Shown here: positions 37,371-47,561 of the stretch, piece after piece | Position numbering within the stretch: position 1 is the stretch's first letter | Layout of the letters: each line of letters opens with the position of its first letter | The notes under the pieces: generated by a model | The model's database searches: none | What the model saw: only the letters and a program-made list of their open reading frames with translations | Told to the model about the DNA's origin: nothing | Made by a program: the position numbers and the translations under genes | From: Diphasiastrum complanatum | Taxonomy: Eukaryota; Streptophyta; Lycopodiopsida; Lycopodiales; Lycopodiaceae | Direction: 5' to 3' | Length of the DNA stretch: 64,000 nt | NCBI GenBank assembly: GCA_029204225.1 | Contig: CM055102.1 | Span: 62,738,272 to 62,802,271, forward strand

Positions 37371-38982
37371 ATAAAAAATGTGTAAAAAATAGCGCGCGCA
37401 TTTTTATCGGGCTGTTCTTGGAGAAGCAATGTTCATGAATTATTTTTGAAACAATATTTTTGAGTTGCATTCAACATATGGATCAAATAACAAGCTAAGC
37501 ATGAGGTACTTTTCATTCCTAAATTACTTAATACACATAGATTACTTTTAATTCCTATATTTATTGCATTACGTCATGTGCATTATGAATGACAATACTT
37601 TATTGCATGGCTTTATGCACATCATAAATTTCATTTAGATTTCTATATATGATATTGATTCTTGTTTTGAAATCCGACATTGCACATGGCTTTGAATTCT
37701 TAGTTAGTTATTACATCAGTCCACATCTCGAAATTTGGCATTGCAATTTTTGAAAAAAGAAGACTGCACATATAAAAGCAATGGTAATATAGCACGATCA
37801 TTTATAATGATCATATGTTTGTAATATCAATCAATGTATTACAAAATTGGTGCTATAATTTTGCATGAGTCTCTAGATCTCTAGATCTAACATGTACATC
37901 AACTAAAAAACGCATCAACTAAATTACATAAATATTTAATACTCGATTTTACTAAATTAAATATAATTAGTATGAATACAAAAACTAGTACTTACATTTG
38001 GAGGATGATCCTCGTTCTTTAGTTTGTCGACTAAAGACACGTATGATTCCCTGAAGACAAAGTCGTACTCCTCCTTAGTTGTCAAACGTCCATAGTCTAC
38101 CAAGTATCCATGCATTCAATTTAAGTTGAAATTAATTTAGGGCTAAGTTGGAGCAGCTAGTCATAATGCATATTACAAAATAAAAGCATATGAAATCAAA
38201 GATAAACTATAAGAGTAGTTTAGGTTCACTTATCATGCTTTCTTGCAATCTTGCCTTTCCGCTTGAGCCGATTGCCTATCCCATGCATCCTAGCAGTCGC
38301 GACATCTTTTTGAATCTTGTATTTATCTGGTGTTCATTCATCCACTTTTACATGGTTTCAATCATTTCTTGAACACAAGGAGGGCTTGGATTGCCTGTCC
38401 CTATAAGCTTGTCATGCCATATCAAGACGATGCCTAATTCGTAAGCTCATATGCTTATGAATTTTCTTCTCATCAAAACCACCCTCTCTTTTCTGTTGGC
38501 AATTATGTTATCGACAGGATCCACGTCATAATAAGGATTTGTGGAAGACTCTTCAGTAGGGGCAGGAGCCGCGGCCGCTTTTGAGAAACCACTCTCATCT
38601 AAGCATACGTGATAGTTGTGCTTTCTGCTCAAGAGTTAATGATGCATACAAAGTTGAAACATAATCTCCTGAGATTTCACCACTGCCTGACCCGATATGA
38701 TTACTACATTCATAAACATACAATACATTACAATAAACCCTAATATATTGAAATGAAGTAAAAAAGAAAATCGACTACAGAACTTTAATGCATATTAAAG
38801 TGGGACTTTCATACATGTGATAACAAAAGAAGAGATAGATGTGCATTTAGAGCCTGCACCAAGATGCAAAAGAATCATATAAGTGACAATGTATAAGAAT
38901 AGTACTATTTAAAAATTAAAACATGAGAATCATACAATAATCGGAAGATAAAAATCATGCTATCTAAATATTTATTCATTAG
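37371..38982. other. Unassigned AT-rich sequence, possibly CACTA interior
   Basis: Faint minus-strand coding character appears at about 38,330-38,632: a 61-codon frame with an Ala/Pro/Glu-rich centre, then a Trp-His-Lys segment and CVQEMIETM..W in other frames. I do not recognise it. It may belong to the CACTA element starting at 36,797. The remainder shows no features. Confidence 0.3.
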
Positions 38983-39332
38983 TGACACTTAGACTATATG
39001 GTTGGACTTTGGCTTTATTATTCATTATTAGGCCATTTGGACATATTACTGGAGAGTGGGGGCCTTCTTGGAGGACGCACAATTATCCCTCCCAGTTGGG
39101 TCCTAGCCACCAGAAGCTTCCTTTTAGGGCTTCCTCTTGGCTATAAGTAGAGAAACTGTGTCATTTGTTATTCAGCTGATGATATTGATCTCTCTCTTTA
39201 GTCTCCTTAATTTCTCTCTTTCATGCTTTCTAGGGTTAAGTCTCTGCCTATGTGTAGCTTTCATAGCTTAAGTCTTGCTTATGTGCTACTTTCATAGCTT
39301 ATATCTAGATCAATTGTGGTTTTATCCGTAAC
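38983..39332 (+). repeat. 5' LTR of a Ty3-like element
   Basis: About 350 bp ending just before a methionine-tRNA primer site. It contains a TATA-like GGCTATAAGTAGAG near 39,138 and a duplicated 30-bp segment (CTTTCATAGCTTAAGTCTTGC / CTTTCATAGCTTATATCTAG) near 39,258-39,308. The start TGACACTT is chosen from its TG, and no second LTR confirms it. Confidence 0.55.
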
Positions 39333-39333
39333 T

Positions 39334-39344
39334 TGGTATCAGAG
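39334..39344 (+). other. Primer-binding site, methionine tRNA type
   Basis: TGGTATCAGAG follows the LTR end after one base. This is the usual primer site of plant copia elements and chromoviruses. Confidence 0.75.
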
Positions 39345-39384
39345 TCCTTTCCAGGGCATAATCTTGGGAATTTTTTACCTCACC

Positions 39385-39750
39385 TCCATCGTGCCCTGCC
39401 CTACTCCTCCATCGCTATCCCTATAGTCCCATCGTTGTCCTATTTCCATGCTCCATCGTTGCCTTGTCCCGCTCCTCAATCACTGCCCCTACAGCTGCAT
39501 CGCTGCCCTATTGCCCTACTCCATCGCTACCCCTACAGTTCCATTGCTACCCTATCAGCCCTCCTCCATCGCTGCCCCTTGTCCTCCTTGCTGCCCAGCG
39601 CTCCCCCTGCTTTGCTTCTTCACTTCCTTGTTGCCCAACGCTGCTTCTTCCTTTCCCTCCTTGCTGCCCATCGTTGCCCCTGCCTCTGCTTTGATCTCCT
39701 TGCTGCCCCTGTCTTATTCTATTTCTTATCCATCGTTGTCCCTGCCTTCC
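39385..39750 (+). repeat. Degenerate minisatellite in the element leader
   Basis: Imperfect repeats of about 20-25 bases built on CTCCATCGCTGCCC / CCATCGTTGCCC / CCTTGCTGCCC fill the 5' leader between the primer site and gag. They open overlapping Pro/Leu/Ser-rich frames of up to 225 codons (39333-40010), which I regard as by-products of the repeat. Confidence 0.75.
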
Positions 39751-40070
39751 GACCTGTCACTTTCATCCAAACTTTTACCATTTTGCAGCCATCTTCTGCA
39801 ATTATCTTGAAGACTGTCCAGCGCCCATCACCATCCAAAAATCTTTCAATTCCATTTTTGTTTGTCATCTCAATTTGTCATTTGACTCCTAGCTGTCCAA
39901 CACATTTTTACAGCCTTCACTTTTACTTTTTTTTTTCTCTCTTTCCAGTCATTTCATTTGTTGCTTACTGTCTTTTGTTAGTTGTGATAATAGTGATTTT
40001 AATAGACTAATTTGGGGTGATGACAAGAGTCCACTCCCTCAAGTTTTCATCTATTCCTTCCACTATCATT

Positions 40071-41145
40071 ATGGCACATTCACCTACCCCTAGTGAGATT
40101 GCTCAGGAACACTTATCCGACCAGTTTCGGTGCATGGATGATAGACTTTTCGGCCTCGTTCTTCGCTTCGATACAGTTATCACCGGCTTTGCTACTATGC
40201 AGCTACAAATTCATTTTTTATAGTCTCATGGTCCTGGAAAAGCTTATGTCTTTCCTTCATTTGGGACTCCCCTCCATTTGGATTCCCATCTTCTTCTACT
40301 AGTCAGCCTGGTGGTGGTCCTTGATATTGATATAGCATGCTATGATACTATTGATGATGTCATTGCATGCTTTGATGGTGCTACCGATGTTGTTGCATGC
40401 CATAATATTGTTCCATGCTTTGAAACTGATATAGTATGTCTTGCTACTATTGCCGATGTTTGCTGTATGTTTTGATATTGTTGTTGAGCACTTTGATGCT
40501 ACTCGTGTTCTTGAGCACCATGCTATAGATGTTGTCACCTATGCTCCTTATTTCAATATTATTCATGGGTCTACGATTTCAGATGCTTTGTCTACTCTAG
40601 TAGATCTCCATATGGCATACAGTTATACATTTCATGATGGTCCTATTGTAAACTCACTAGCTGATTTTGTTGATACCCGTCTAGATGAGTATGCAGTTCT
40701 TCTAGATGCATATTTAGGCCAGAACTTATCAGTTGATGCTTCTATTATTATGCCTATGTATGTTGTTTGTGGATCATATTATTCTAGATGCGGAACGAGA
40801 GTATATAGCTTTAGTGGATATAGGCAGTACACATTCATTTATCAGCAATTACATTTCCACCAAGATTCATGCTACATCTATTTCTACTTTCCAGCCTCTC
40901 AGTGTTGAGGTTGCTCGTTCTCATTCTTTTTCCAGTTCTGAGATGATTCAAGCTTGGATTATCGCATTGGTGATTTTTCTGGTGAGGCAGATTTGTACAT
41001 CATTTCTCTAGAGCACTATGACATTATTTTTGGTGCACACTGGTTCTCTTCACCTGGTATTGTTGTTGTGGATCTCTCTCAACAGACACTTTCCTTTACT
41101 TATGGTAGTCAGCATCATTCACTTGCTGATATTGACTCCTAGAGT
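40071..41145 (+). pseudogene. Ty3-like gag start and protease with Cys-rich repeats
   Basis: Gag opens at ATG 40071 (MAHSPTPSEIAQEHL) and stops at 40,221; the frame then changes. At about 40,310-40,475 a repeated unit of roughly 12 residues (IACYDTIDDV / IACFDGATDV / VACHNIVPCF) replaces the usual gag and knuckle region. Protease is recognisable at about 40,750-41,142: REYIALVDIGSTHSFIS, with D-I-G where Ty3 proteases have D-S/T-G, then a second-frame EADLYIISLEHYDIIFGAHWF and LSFTYG. It has stops and frame changes throughout. The protease assignment is firm; the gag part is inferred from position. Confidence 0.65.
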
Positions 41146-42734
41146 GACTATCAGTTGGTTACCGGGAAGTAGTTTATGCGTAGCCTACTAAAGGCTCAAG
41201 ATGTAGCTCTTTTTTCTATCTAGAGTACATCAGTTGCACTTTTACCATCCGTGGGTCCTCTTCCTCAGATTGATGCTACTCCGGATTTACAGGTTGTTGT
41301 TGTGTGCCTTGTGCCTATATGCCTTGATTCACAGATATTGTATTTAGTGGCCATTCCTAGTTTCATTGATATTGTGGCCATATACCTTGGTGGTATTTCT
41401 ACTATTGCTTTTGCGCATCCCTCAGATAGTCCTCCTGGTTCAGTGGTTGGTGGAGTATCTTCTCCATTGGTCTCTATATTTCCATCTCTTGAGTCCGTTA
41501 TGGCCGATGTTCCTACTGATTTCTATGGGGTTCTTCACGGGTCCACGTTTGATGGTTCCCTCACTATTGGTGACCAGGTTGTATCTTCTTTCACTTTATT
41601 CCATGGATCGCGGCTTAAGGTTTATTTTTGCCTCATGATACATGATTAATGCGCCTTTGGCCCATATCGTTACACATTTTCTATTCGAGGATATTTGCCA
41701 AATGGTCACTATTACTTATCTAGGGTATTTATATGTTCGGATCTTTCTAGATGAGTATATGGGCATCCTTCAATCTCCTTGTGTTTCTACATATAGGTTT
41801 GCTGCAGTCCATGCCAATGCTATGGATATATGGCATTCCTGGTTATTACATATAGCTTGGTTTCCATTCAGACCTGTTGATTGGTGCTGATTTTTCCATA
41901 TTAGTGATCGCCTATGGTGCGGATATCTCTATGATTATGCATGTGGCTCTCTATCTGTTCCTTGGATTGTTGCTCATTGTCAGGCTTGGCATATCTTGAT
42001 GGCTTGGGTTATTGCCTCCATTCCAGCTACTATCTGTCCAGGTGATCTTCAGGTTTCCCGTCATTTCAGGTTGCTCCATATCGCTTGGTCTCCGATGCTG
42101 AGTTGCCAATTTAATCTGGTTTTCTAAGACCATCAGAGTACCTTGAGAGAGTTCCTTCTCCTCTCTTGGATAGTTTTTGGGGATGTAGCCACCAGATACT
42201 TCAATATTGCCCATATGTGCTTTGATACTCATTTTCAGCTACACGTGGATATTGCTCCGATGCTTGCTACTAATGTTGGAGATTATGTTCCTCATTCCAA
42301 TGCATTTCTTCTATTCCTCACTTGAGCGCCTAGCGTGTACTTTGGGATTACACTTGCGGCCAGTTTCGATGGGTCATCCGATTCTCCATCCGTTTTTGGT
42401 GCATCCTATGATGGATTGGTATGTCCATATGAGGTCTTTCTAGATCAGTTTTTTGGCTATGGTTTTTTAGTTGGGGCCTCTACCTTTCTGGATTTGTTGC
42501 TATTGTTTTATACATCATGTCTTTTTAGATTATTTATTGAATTCTTGGACCTTTTGGAGCTTTTGACATGTTGATCTTCTCCTGATAAGAGCCTTGAAGG
42601 TACCGTGTGCCATTGCTACTTCTCATTCATGGGCCTTATGGATAGCTTGGGTTTTTGACCATGCTGATGCACATTTCTCCATTTTAGTTATCCTTTGTCA
42701 GGATAATCTCTTTATGATCCATGTTTCTTGGCAG
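41146..42734 (+). other. Element interior without recognisable polymerase
   Basis: After protease, where Ty3 elements carry RT, RNase H and integrase, I find only short Leu/Ile/Phe-rich frames (the longest 132 codons, 41251-41649), and none of the usual motifs. The phrase GAT..GCTACTGATGTT-like repeats continue the Asp/Val-rich style of the gag repeats. Either the polymerase has been lost and replaced or it has diverged beyond recognition. Confidence 0.4.
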
Positions 42735-43048
42735 TTCAAAAACAGTCTAAATAAGTTGTTTTATTTCTTTGAATAGATTTGTGGATTTCATTTCAAGTGT
42801 TAATATACACAAAACCCCAACAATATTTGTATGCAAAAATTTATCAAATAGTTAATTATTTAAACTTATGGATGAAGGTTGGGACAAAAATTCAGATGGA
42901 GAAATAGAATGCAAAATTAAAATGTCTTCCATGTGCTTTCACCATCAAATACAAGAGCAAATGTTGAGTTTATGCTGCCATTACCAAAGATGGAAAAAAA
43001 CCAGGAGTAAATGGATGCCACTCGATCAAGACTTGAAAGCCAGTGGAC
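42735..43048 (+). pseudogene. Family X C-terminal module (copy 1 of duplicated block)
   Basis: This 71-codon frame from 42868 reads MDEGWDKNSDGEIECKIKMS, then FHHQIQEQML and YQRWKKTRSKWMPLDQDL before the LTR begins at 43049. Upstream, in other frames, ISWFIS/VDFI and TPTIFVCK-like text can be followed. This is the module seen at 12.1, 49.9 and 63.2 kb. The fragment has no N-terminal or middle module, because the duplication junction at 42735 cuts it off. Confidence 0.65.
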
Positions 43049-43803
43049 TGTTGGAGGGTTTGTGGATATCGAGACAACCCTAATCCTAATTAATAAGTGA
43101 GAGGGATTTGGCACCCTGTGTGTGTAAGTCCAACCCTATGGTCACATAGAGATTTGATAATTAGAAAGTCAATAAAAGGACTTTAGGCTTTTTTGCGGGA
43201 CTTTTAATGTCGCAGGCCTAAATGTCAAGTTAGTGAATGAAGTTGGGGTTCCCACTAAATTTCAATTTCAAATTGGTTCTGTCCGATTTTTGACTGGGTT
43301 CCACTCTTTTTTAAATATGAATAGTTAGGGAGGTAGAAATGGGCCAGTAGGATTTTGAGGCCAAGGTCCTCCTCTCCACTATAAATAGGGGTGAACTCGA
43401 GTTGCTCCTCATGTTTTCATCTTCATTTCAATACAAGCATATTGGTTCTCTTATGGAATGGACTTGTAAATGTCCTTGCTCTCTAACTCTATTCCTCCAT
43501 CTCTCATGCTTTGTTGTATTTGCTAATTGTTGGATCTAAATGTTATTAGAATTACTATTATTTATGCTTTTGGTGAGAGAGAAAGAGTAAATTATTAATA
43601 TCATTATGGATCTTAGGATTAATGGATGTAGTGTTAATCTTAGTGTTGATGGATGTTAGAGTTAGATGTGGACCTTTCATACATGCTAAAGTCTGAGATA
43701 TGCTATCGCTCTTACATGATCGAACCTCTGTGTGACGACTACCTTCATCTCCTTGATGCTTGGATCTTGGATTGAGGATAGGATAGGAAATAATTCTACT
43801 ACA
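43049..43803 (+). repeat. 5' LTR of compact tRNA-Asp-primed element (copy 1)
   Basis: 755 bp from TGTTGGAGGG to CTACTACA, full length against 21300-22060. It contains a TATA box (CCACTATAAATAGG, about 43,376). TGGCACCGTTG of the primer site follows at 43808. Confidence 0.88.
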
Positions 43804-44121
43804 ATTTTGGCACCGTTGTCAAAAATTTCTCATTTCGTTAAGTATTGAGGAAGTTACAAATTTTTGAAAATGTCAAAAAAAAAAATCTATAACCTTGTCA
43901 TTAGTTTCAACAATGTCATTGCTAGCAGTTGCACCTATCTACAAGGATCAAAATCAACAAGCATTATCTTGAAATGTTTTTTTGGATGGTGTCGACTACC
44001 CATTTGTTAATAAACAAGTTATCATGAATGGCCACCAGACCTATATGGCTATTATTGAAAATTTGCATTTAAGTTTCGAGGTTGGTGTCATGAGACCACC
44101 ACCACTTTTGGTGGGGGATAT
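43804..44121 (+). mobile_element. 318-bp interior of compact non-autonomous LTR element (copy 1)
   Basis: It starts with a shortened tRNA-Asp primer site (43808-43819) and ends with the purine tract GGTGGGGGATA before the second LTR at 44122. The interior has a coding-like trace (PIYKDQNQQALS, FLDGVDYPFVNKQ) in one frame with a stop. It is far too short for gag or pol. The organisation LTR, primer site, short interior, purine tract, LTR is that of a non-autonomous derivative mobilised in trans by a relative such as the element at 21300. Confidence 0.75.
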
Positions 44122-44421
44122 TGTTAGAGAGTTTGCGTATATCGAGGCAACCCTAACCCTAGTTAATAAGTGAGAGGGATCTGGCACCCTACATGTGTAA
44201 GTCCAACCTAATGGTCACATAGAGATCTGATAATTAGAAAGTCAATAAAAAGACTTTAAGCCTTTTTGCGAAACTTTTAATGTCGCAGACTTACATGTCA
44301 AGTTAGTGAATAAAATTGGGGTTTCCAGTAATTTTCAATTTCAAATTGGTTCCCTCCAATTATTGACTGGGTTGCCACTCTTTTTTAAATATGAATAGTT
44401 AGGGAGGTAGAAATGGGCCAA

Positions 44422-44423
<2 letters not shown>
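44122..44423 (+). repeat. 3' LTR, truncated (copy 1)
   Basis: The first ~300 bp of the LTR (TGTTAGAGAGTTTGCG..) up to AATGGGCCAATAA are present, where the promoter half should follow. A (GA)n tract begins there instead. The same truncation is present at 51,592. Confidence 0.85.

Positions 44424-44424
<1 letters not shown>

Positions 44425-44512
<88 letters not shown>
44425..44512. repeat. (GA)n microsatellite
   Basis: About 88 bp, positioned exactly at the LTR truncation. Confidence 0.95.
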
Positions 44513-44515
<3 letters not shown>

Positions 44516-45099
44516 CTACACTTAGTTCCTCTTGACAAAGCAAGACTGAAACTTTTGAACCTTTACTTGTACCCCAACAAGGTAAAATACAGTTGAAAAA
44601 TAAAATACAATACTAGAAAGCACCATAAAGCATAACCACTTTCAAGACGTCCAGTTGATACCATTCCACAAAACAACACCGCTCAAGTTAGTTTATTGAG
44701 GAAGACAGGTGTCATAGCTAAATGACAGTTGTTATTCATGTCCAAAAGAAGTTATACTACTTAACAGCTTTGAATAGCATTCTAAAACCTAGTTTAGTCT
44801 TCCCAAACACATGATGTTTTAGCGATAGGCCAAGCCGTTATATCAGCGTATCAAGGCGAATGTCAGACTGATCAACTTACGAGCAGTTGGTCCATATCAG
44901 TTCATTTTATGCCTAGGAGAGTATGAAAAGTTTTAACCGTTTAGAGTTTTACTTAGCCAAAAGACTTGGTGTGAACATGTGTGCTGGTATCAGAGCAAAT
45001 CCATGCTATACTGACCCAAGTGACCCTTACGGACTAAGGTATGTCACGCACTACTATCCATACTCCTAAGCATATCCACGCTTTTCAATTGTATCTCAT

Positions 45100-46320
45100 C
45101 AAGGATCTAAAGTGACATTTGACAGGGTAGGGTAAAGCAGTACCATGATCTTTATATAGGAATCACATAACGACCATGGTATGTGGACATTGTTTTGGAT
45201 AGACAAACTGGACTACTTAGTAAGTGATTTCCAATGTCTTTACTAGGTATTAGGGCAGATCCGTGCCATTGTAACCCTTTTGTAAAGACAACGTGTCTTA
45301 CACATTTCCATGTTGTCTAAGACCGTCTTAATTGGAGTCCTTACCATGACGTTTACTGACCAAGGTTTCATTAAAAATTACTTAGTGTGTTTCTTTACAA
45401 GAGTCAACTCTTTTTGTAGAAAGAAAGAAGCATTTTGAAGGATCGTAACATGGCTTATTATATTTCTTTTACAAAAACAAAAAACTTCACCCGTTCATTT
45501 GTTGTAGCATTCGTATCTAAATTGATAACGAAAATCCATACCTAAATGTTTGCAGACGAAGCTTCTTGAGATGCTGCCATAGTTGTTTTTCCGTAAAGTG
45601 CTATTTTTACACCATAGTGACATGATTTAGTTGCATTTTCAGAGTTGAAAGATGTGTATGTGGATGTATTTCTTGTTTTGTAGAATATCGGTAGAAAGTG
45701 TACCTTTGCTCCAAACACAATAGTGCTTGGTTTGAGTAAGAACCAGAATGTAGTAAAAGAGCTCATAGTCATAGATGTTGCTACATTATCATACACATGC
45801 ATAGTCATTCAGTTTAGCAAAAAGTATTAGAACTTCCTATATATAGTAAGAACAGAGAACTTGAATTGTTTCTTACAAGCAAGCCAACCTAATTCCTTCT
45901 ATCTATCTTTAGGTCATAGAAGGAATGAGTTTAGAGAGCAAATGCGTAAACTGTCCATAGTTGGTGGACAATGAGCCAAGGGTTTATAAAGCCACCATTT
46001 TATCATGAAAAGACCTTACTAAGAGTCCATCGCTGGACCACCCACATATTTGCTCATAGTAAATATATAATGTGAATGCAAAAAAAACTTTCCTATGTCT
46101 TTTCTAACCACTAGTCATTGTCTACCAGTATTGTTGACCTCCAATATCCTTGTTTCTTCTATGTCCTCCTGCACATGGATCAATCACGGTAAAAGTTCAG
46201 ATTTTTGATAGGAATATCCCCCTTACCACCACTGCTTTGCCCTTCTTTGCCTTTGTTTGGAAGGTACTTTCTCTTCCTGTTATTGCCAATGCCTGATATG
46301 ATTGACCTTGGATTGTTCAG
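45100..46320. other. Unassigned sequence
   Basis: No convincing gene is present. An AG at 46,320 just before the next ORF, preceded by a pyrimidine-containing stretch, could be a splice acceptor, but no upstream exon is visible. Confidence 0.35.
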
Positions 46321-46809
46321 ATGGAAGGAACCCGTTTTTTTGCTAGTATTATGGAAGTATTTGTCTTGCAAGGTAGAAAAGCTAGGTTTTTTCAAAAGGT
46401 GTTCAATTTCTCAAACATTTTCAGCATCGCCAAGGTGTGCAAGGAGCTCAGCAGTAGGGTTTATGGAAAGTTGTATGGCAGCATCAGTCATATATTGTCA
46501 AATATACAAAAAGACAAGGTACTTGACCTCTCTAGCAGGTTTATGCAACCAAAGGAAGAAGTCATTAAGCTAATTCTGCAGAGACGCACCAAGAAAGAAA
46601 ATGGAAAGATTATTCATTATATACCAAAAAGAGTAATCAAACCATATGATAGAAGAATTGTTTTTGCATTTATCATTGCATCTGCACTTAAAGAAGAGTC
46701 TTTTCCAGTTCCAGATTCTAGCTTGATGAAGGTTCATTCTGTTAAAACCAGTGTCAAAATGGCCTCTAGTTCTAGCCCAGGTCTACTAGAAGGACATCTT
46801 GAAGGTTGA
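46321..46809 (+). CDS. Uncharacterised 162-codon ORF
   Basis: This frame has a balanced, protein-like composition. It contains amphipathic stretches (FSIAKVCKELSSRVYGKLYG, residues about 35-55), a basic central part (LILQRRTKKENGKIIHYIPKR, about 83-103), then RRIVFAFIIASALKEE and a Ser-rich end. I recognise no domain. The ATG follows TTCAG directly, so it may be the middle of an exon. It converges with the minus-strand ORF at 46983-47561, leaving 173 bp between the stops. Alternatives are a fragment of an unrecognised mobile element or a chance frame; part of the opposite strand is also open over shorter stretches. Confidence 0.35.
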   Translation: MEGTRFFASIMEVFVLQGRKARFFQKVFNFSNIFSIAKVCKELSSRVYGKLYGSISHILSNIQKDKVLDLSSRFMQPKEEVIKLILQRRTKKENGKIIHYIPKRVIKPYDRRIVFAFIIASALKEESFPVPDSSLMKVHSVKTSVKMASSSSPGLLEGHLEG

Positions 46810-46982
46810 AATGTACTCATTTTGATAACAGTATCAAGGGCAATAGGAGTATCAAAAGAAGGATTCTTATGCAAAGCAGCAAGCTTGCATGCTTGGACTT
46901 CTACATCAATGAGATGAGCAAGAGCTATCCAGAGCTCAATAGAGATAGGTGTTAGGAAGTTGACAGAGGAAAGGCTCCAAAG

Positions 46983-47561
46983 TCATTTATAAGCATTTTT
47001 TGTAGATTTAAACTCAATGATACGACTTGGTACCAATGGTACTTGGCAACTATTGGCTTGACAAAATTCAAAGGCAGATTGATTTTCCACATCACAGATT
47101 TCTTGTGAGAAAGACTCTAACTGAGAAGCACTATCTTCATCAAGGTCTTCGGTAAAAATCAAAGGGTGAGGTGAAGTAGGACCAGTAGTAGGGACATGGG
47201 TATCAATAGAGGACTCACCATTTTCTTTATCCAGGCAAGCAAATACTTTTCGAATATGCGTATTACAGAATTTTTTCTCAACAACAATTCGTTCAGCATA
47301 GTTTGAGAGGTCCATATAAATTTTTTCAGCCATGCTAAGGGTTTTCTTATTTTTAATAAAATCCGCATAAATTCTGATCCAATCCATGATGCCCATCAAA
47401 TCAACAAGGCAAAGGATTTTATCATCCGGGCCAAGAGCATTACAAGTAGTCATATCATAAGCATTAATCAAATTGTGAACTTCAACAACCTTCTTCATGC
47501 AACATATAATAGTCTGAACAAAAGGACTAGGAGGAAGGGGCTCCCCATAGACAAGAGTCAT
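46983..47561 (-). CDS. Uncharacterised 192-codon ORF
   Basis: An uninterrupted minus-strand frame looks like a genuine helical protein. The N-terminal 100 residues include EVHNLINAYDMTTCNALGPD and LVDLMGIMDWIRIYADFI, then a Lys/Glu-rich helix (AEKIYMDLSNYAERIVVEKK). A Ser/Thr/Pro/Asp-rich acidic tail begins near residue 118 (GPTSPHPLIFTEDLDEDS). It has no signal peptide or membrane segment. Its 5' end lies exactly where a plus-strand copia RT fragment starts (about 47,570), so upstream coding may have been lost. After its stop the same strand keeps a coherent-looking frame toward 46,750 (LWIALAHLIDVEVQACKLAALHKN), suggesting that the protein was once longer. I cannot assign a family; an endogenous viral capsid or a TE gag are both conceivable. 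Confidence 0.45.
   Translation of the reverse strand: MTLVYGEPLPPSPFVQTIICCMKKVVEVHNLINAYDMTTCNALGPDDKILCLVDLMGIMDWIRIYADFIKNKKTLSMAEKIYMDLSNYAERIVVEKKFCNTHIRKVFACLDKENGESSIDTHVPTTGPTSPHPLIFTEDLDEDSASQLESFSQEICDVENQSAFEFCQANSCQVPLVPSRIIEFKSTKNAYK

Larger units (their letters stand above)
42735..45099. repeat. 2.37-kb duplicated block, copy 1
   Basis: The block matches 49908-52279 in the same orientation over its full length with few differences. It contains, in order, a family X C-terminal fragment, a compact LTR element (LTR, primer site, 318-bp interior, purine tract, partial LTR), a (GA)n tract and about 590 bp of unassigned sequence. Left of it lies the Ty3-like element; in copy 2 the left flank is further family X sequence, so copy 2 keeps the original context. 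Confidence 0.9.

Noticed and set aside
39333-40010. 225-codon Pro/Leu/Ser-rich ORF, possible secreted or membrane protein
   Set aside because: It is explained by the minisatellite leader of a Ty3-like element. Two other frames over the same repeat are open as well, and the ATG lies inside the primer-site region.
41951-42232. 93-codon minus-strand ORF with hydrophilic composition
   Set aside because: It lies in the pol-less interior of a Ty3-like element and no similarity to any known domain is evident.
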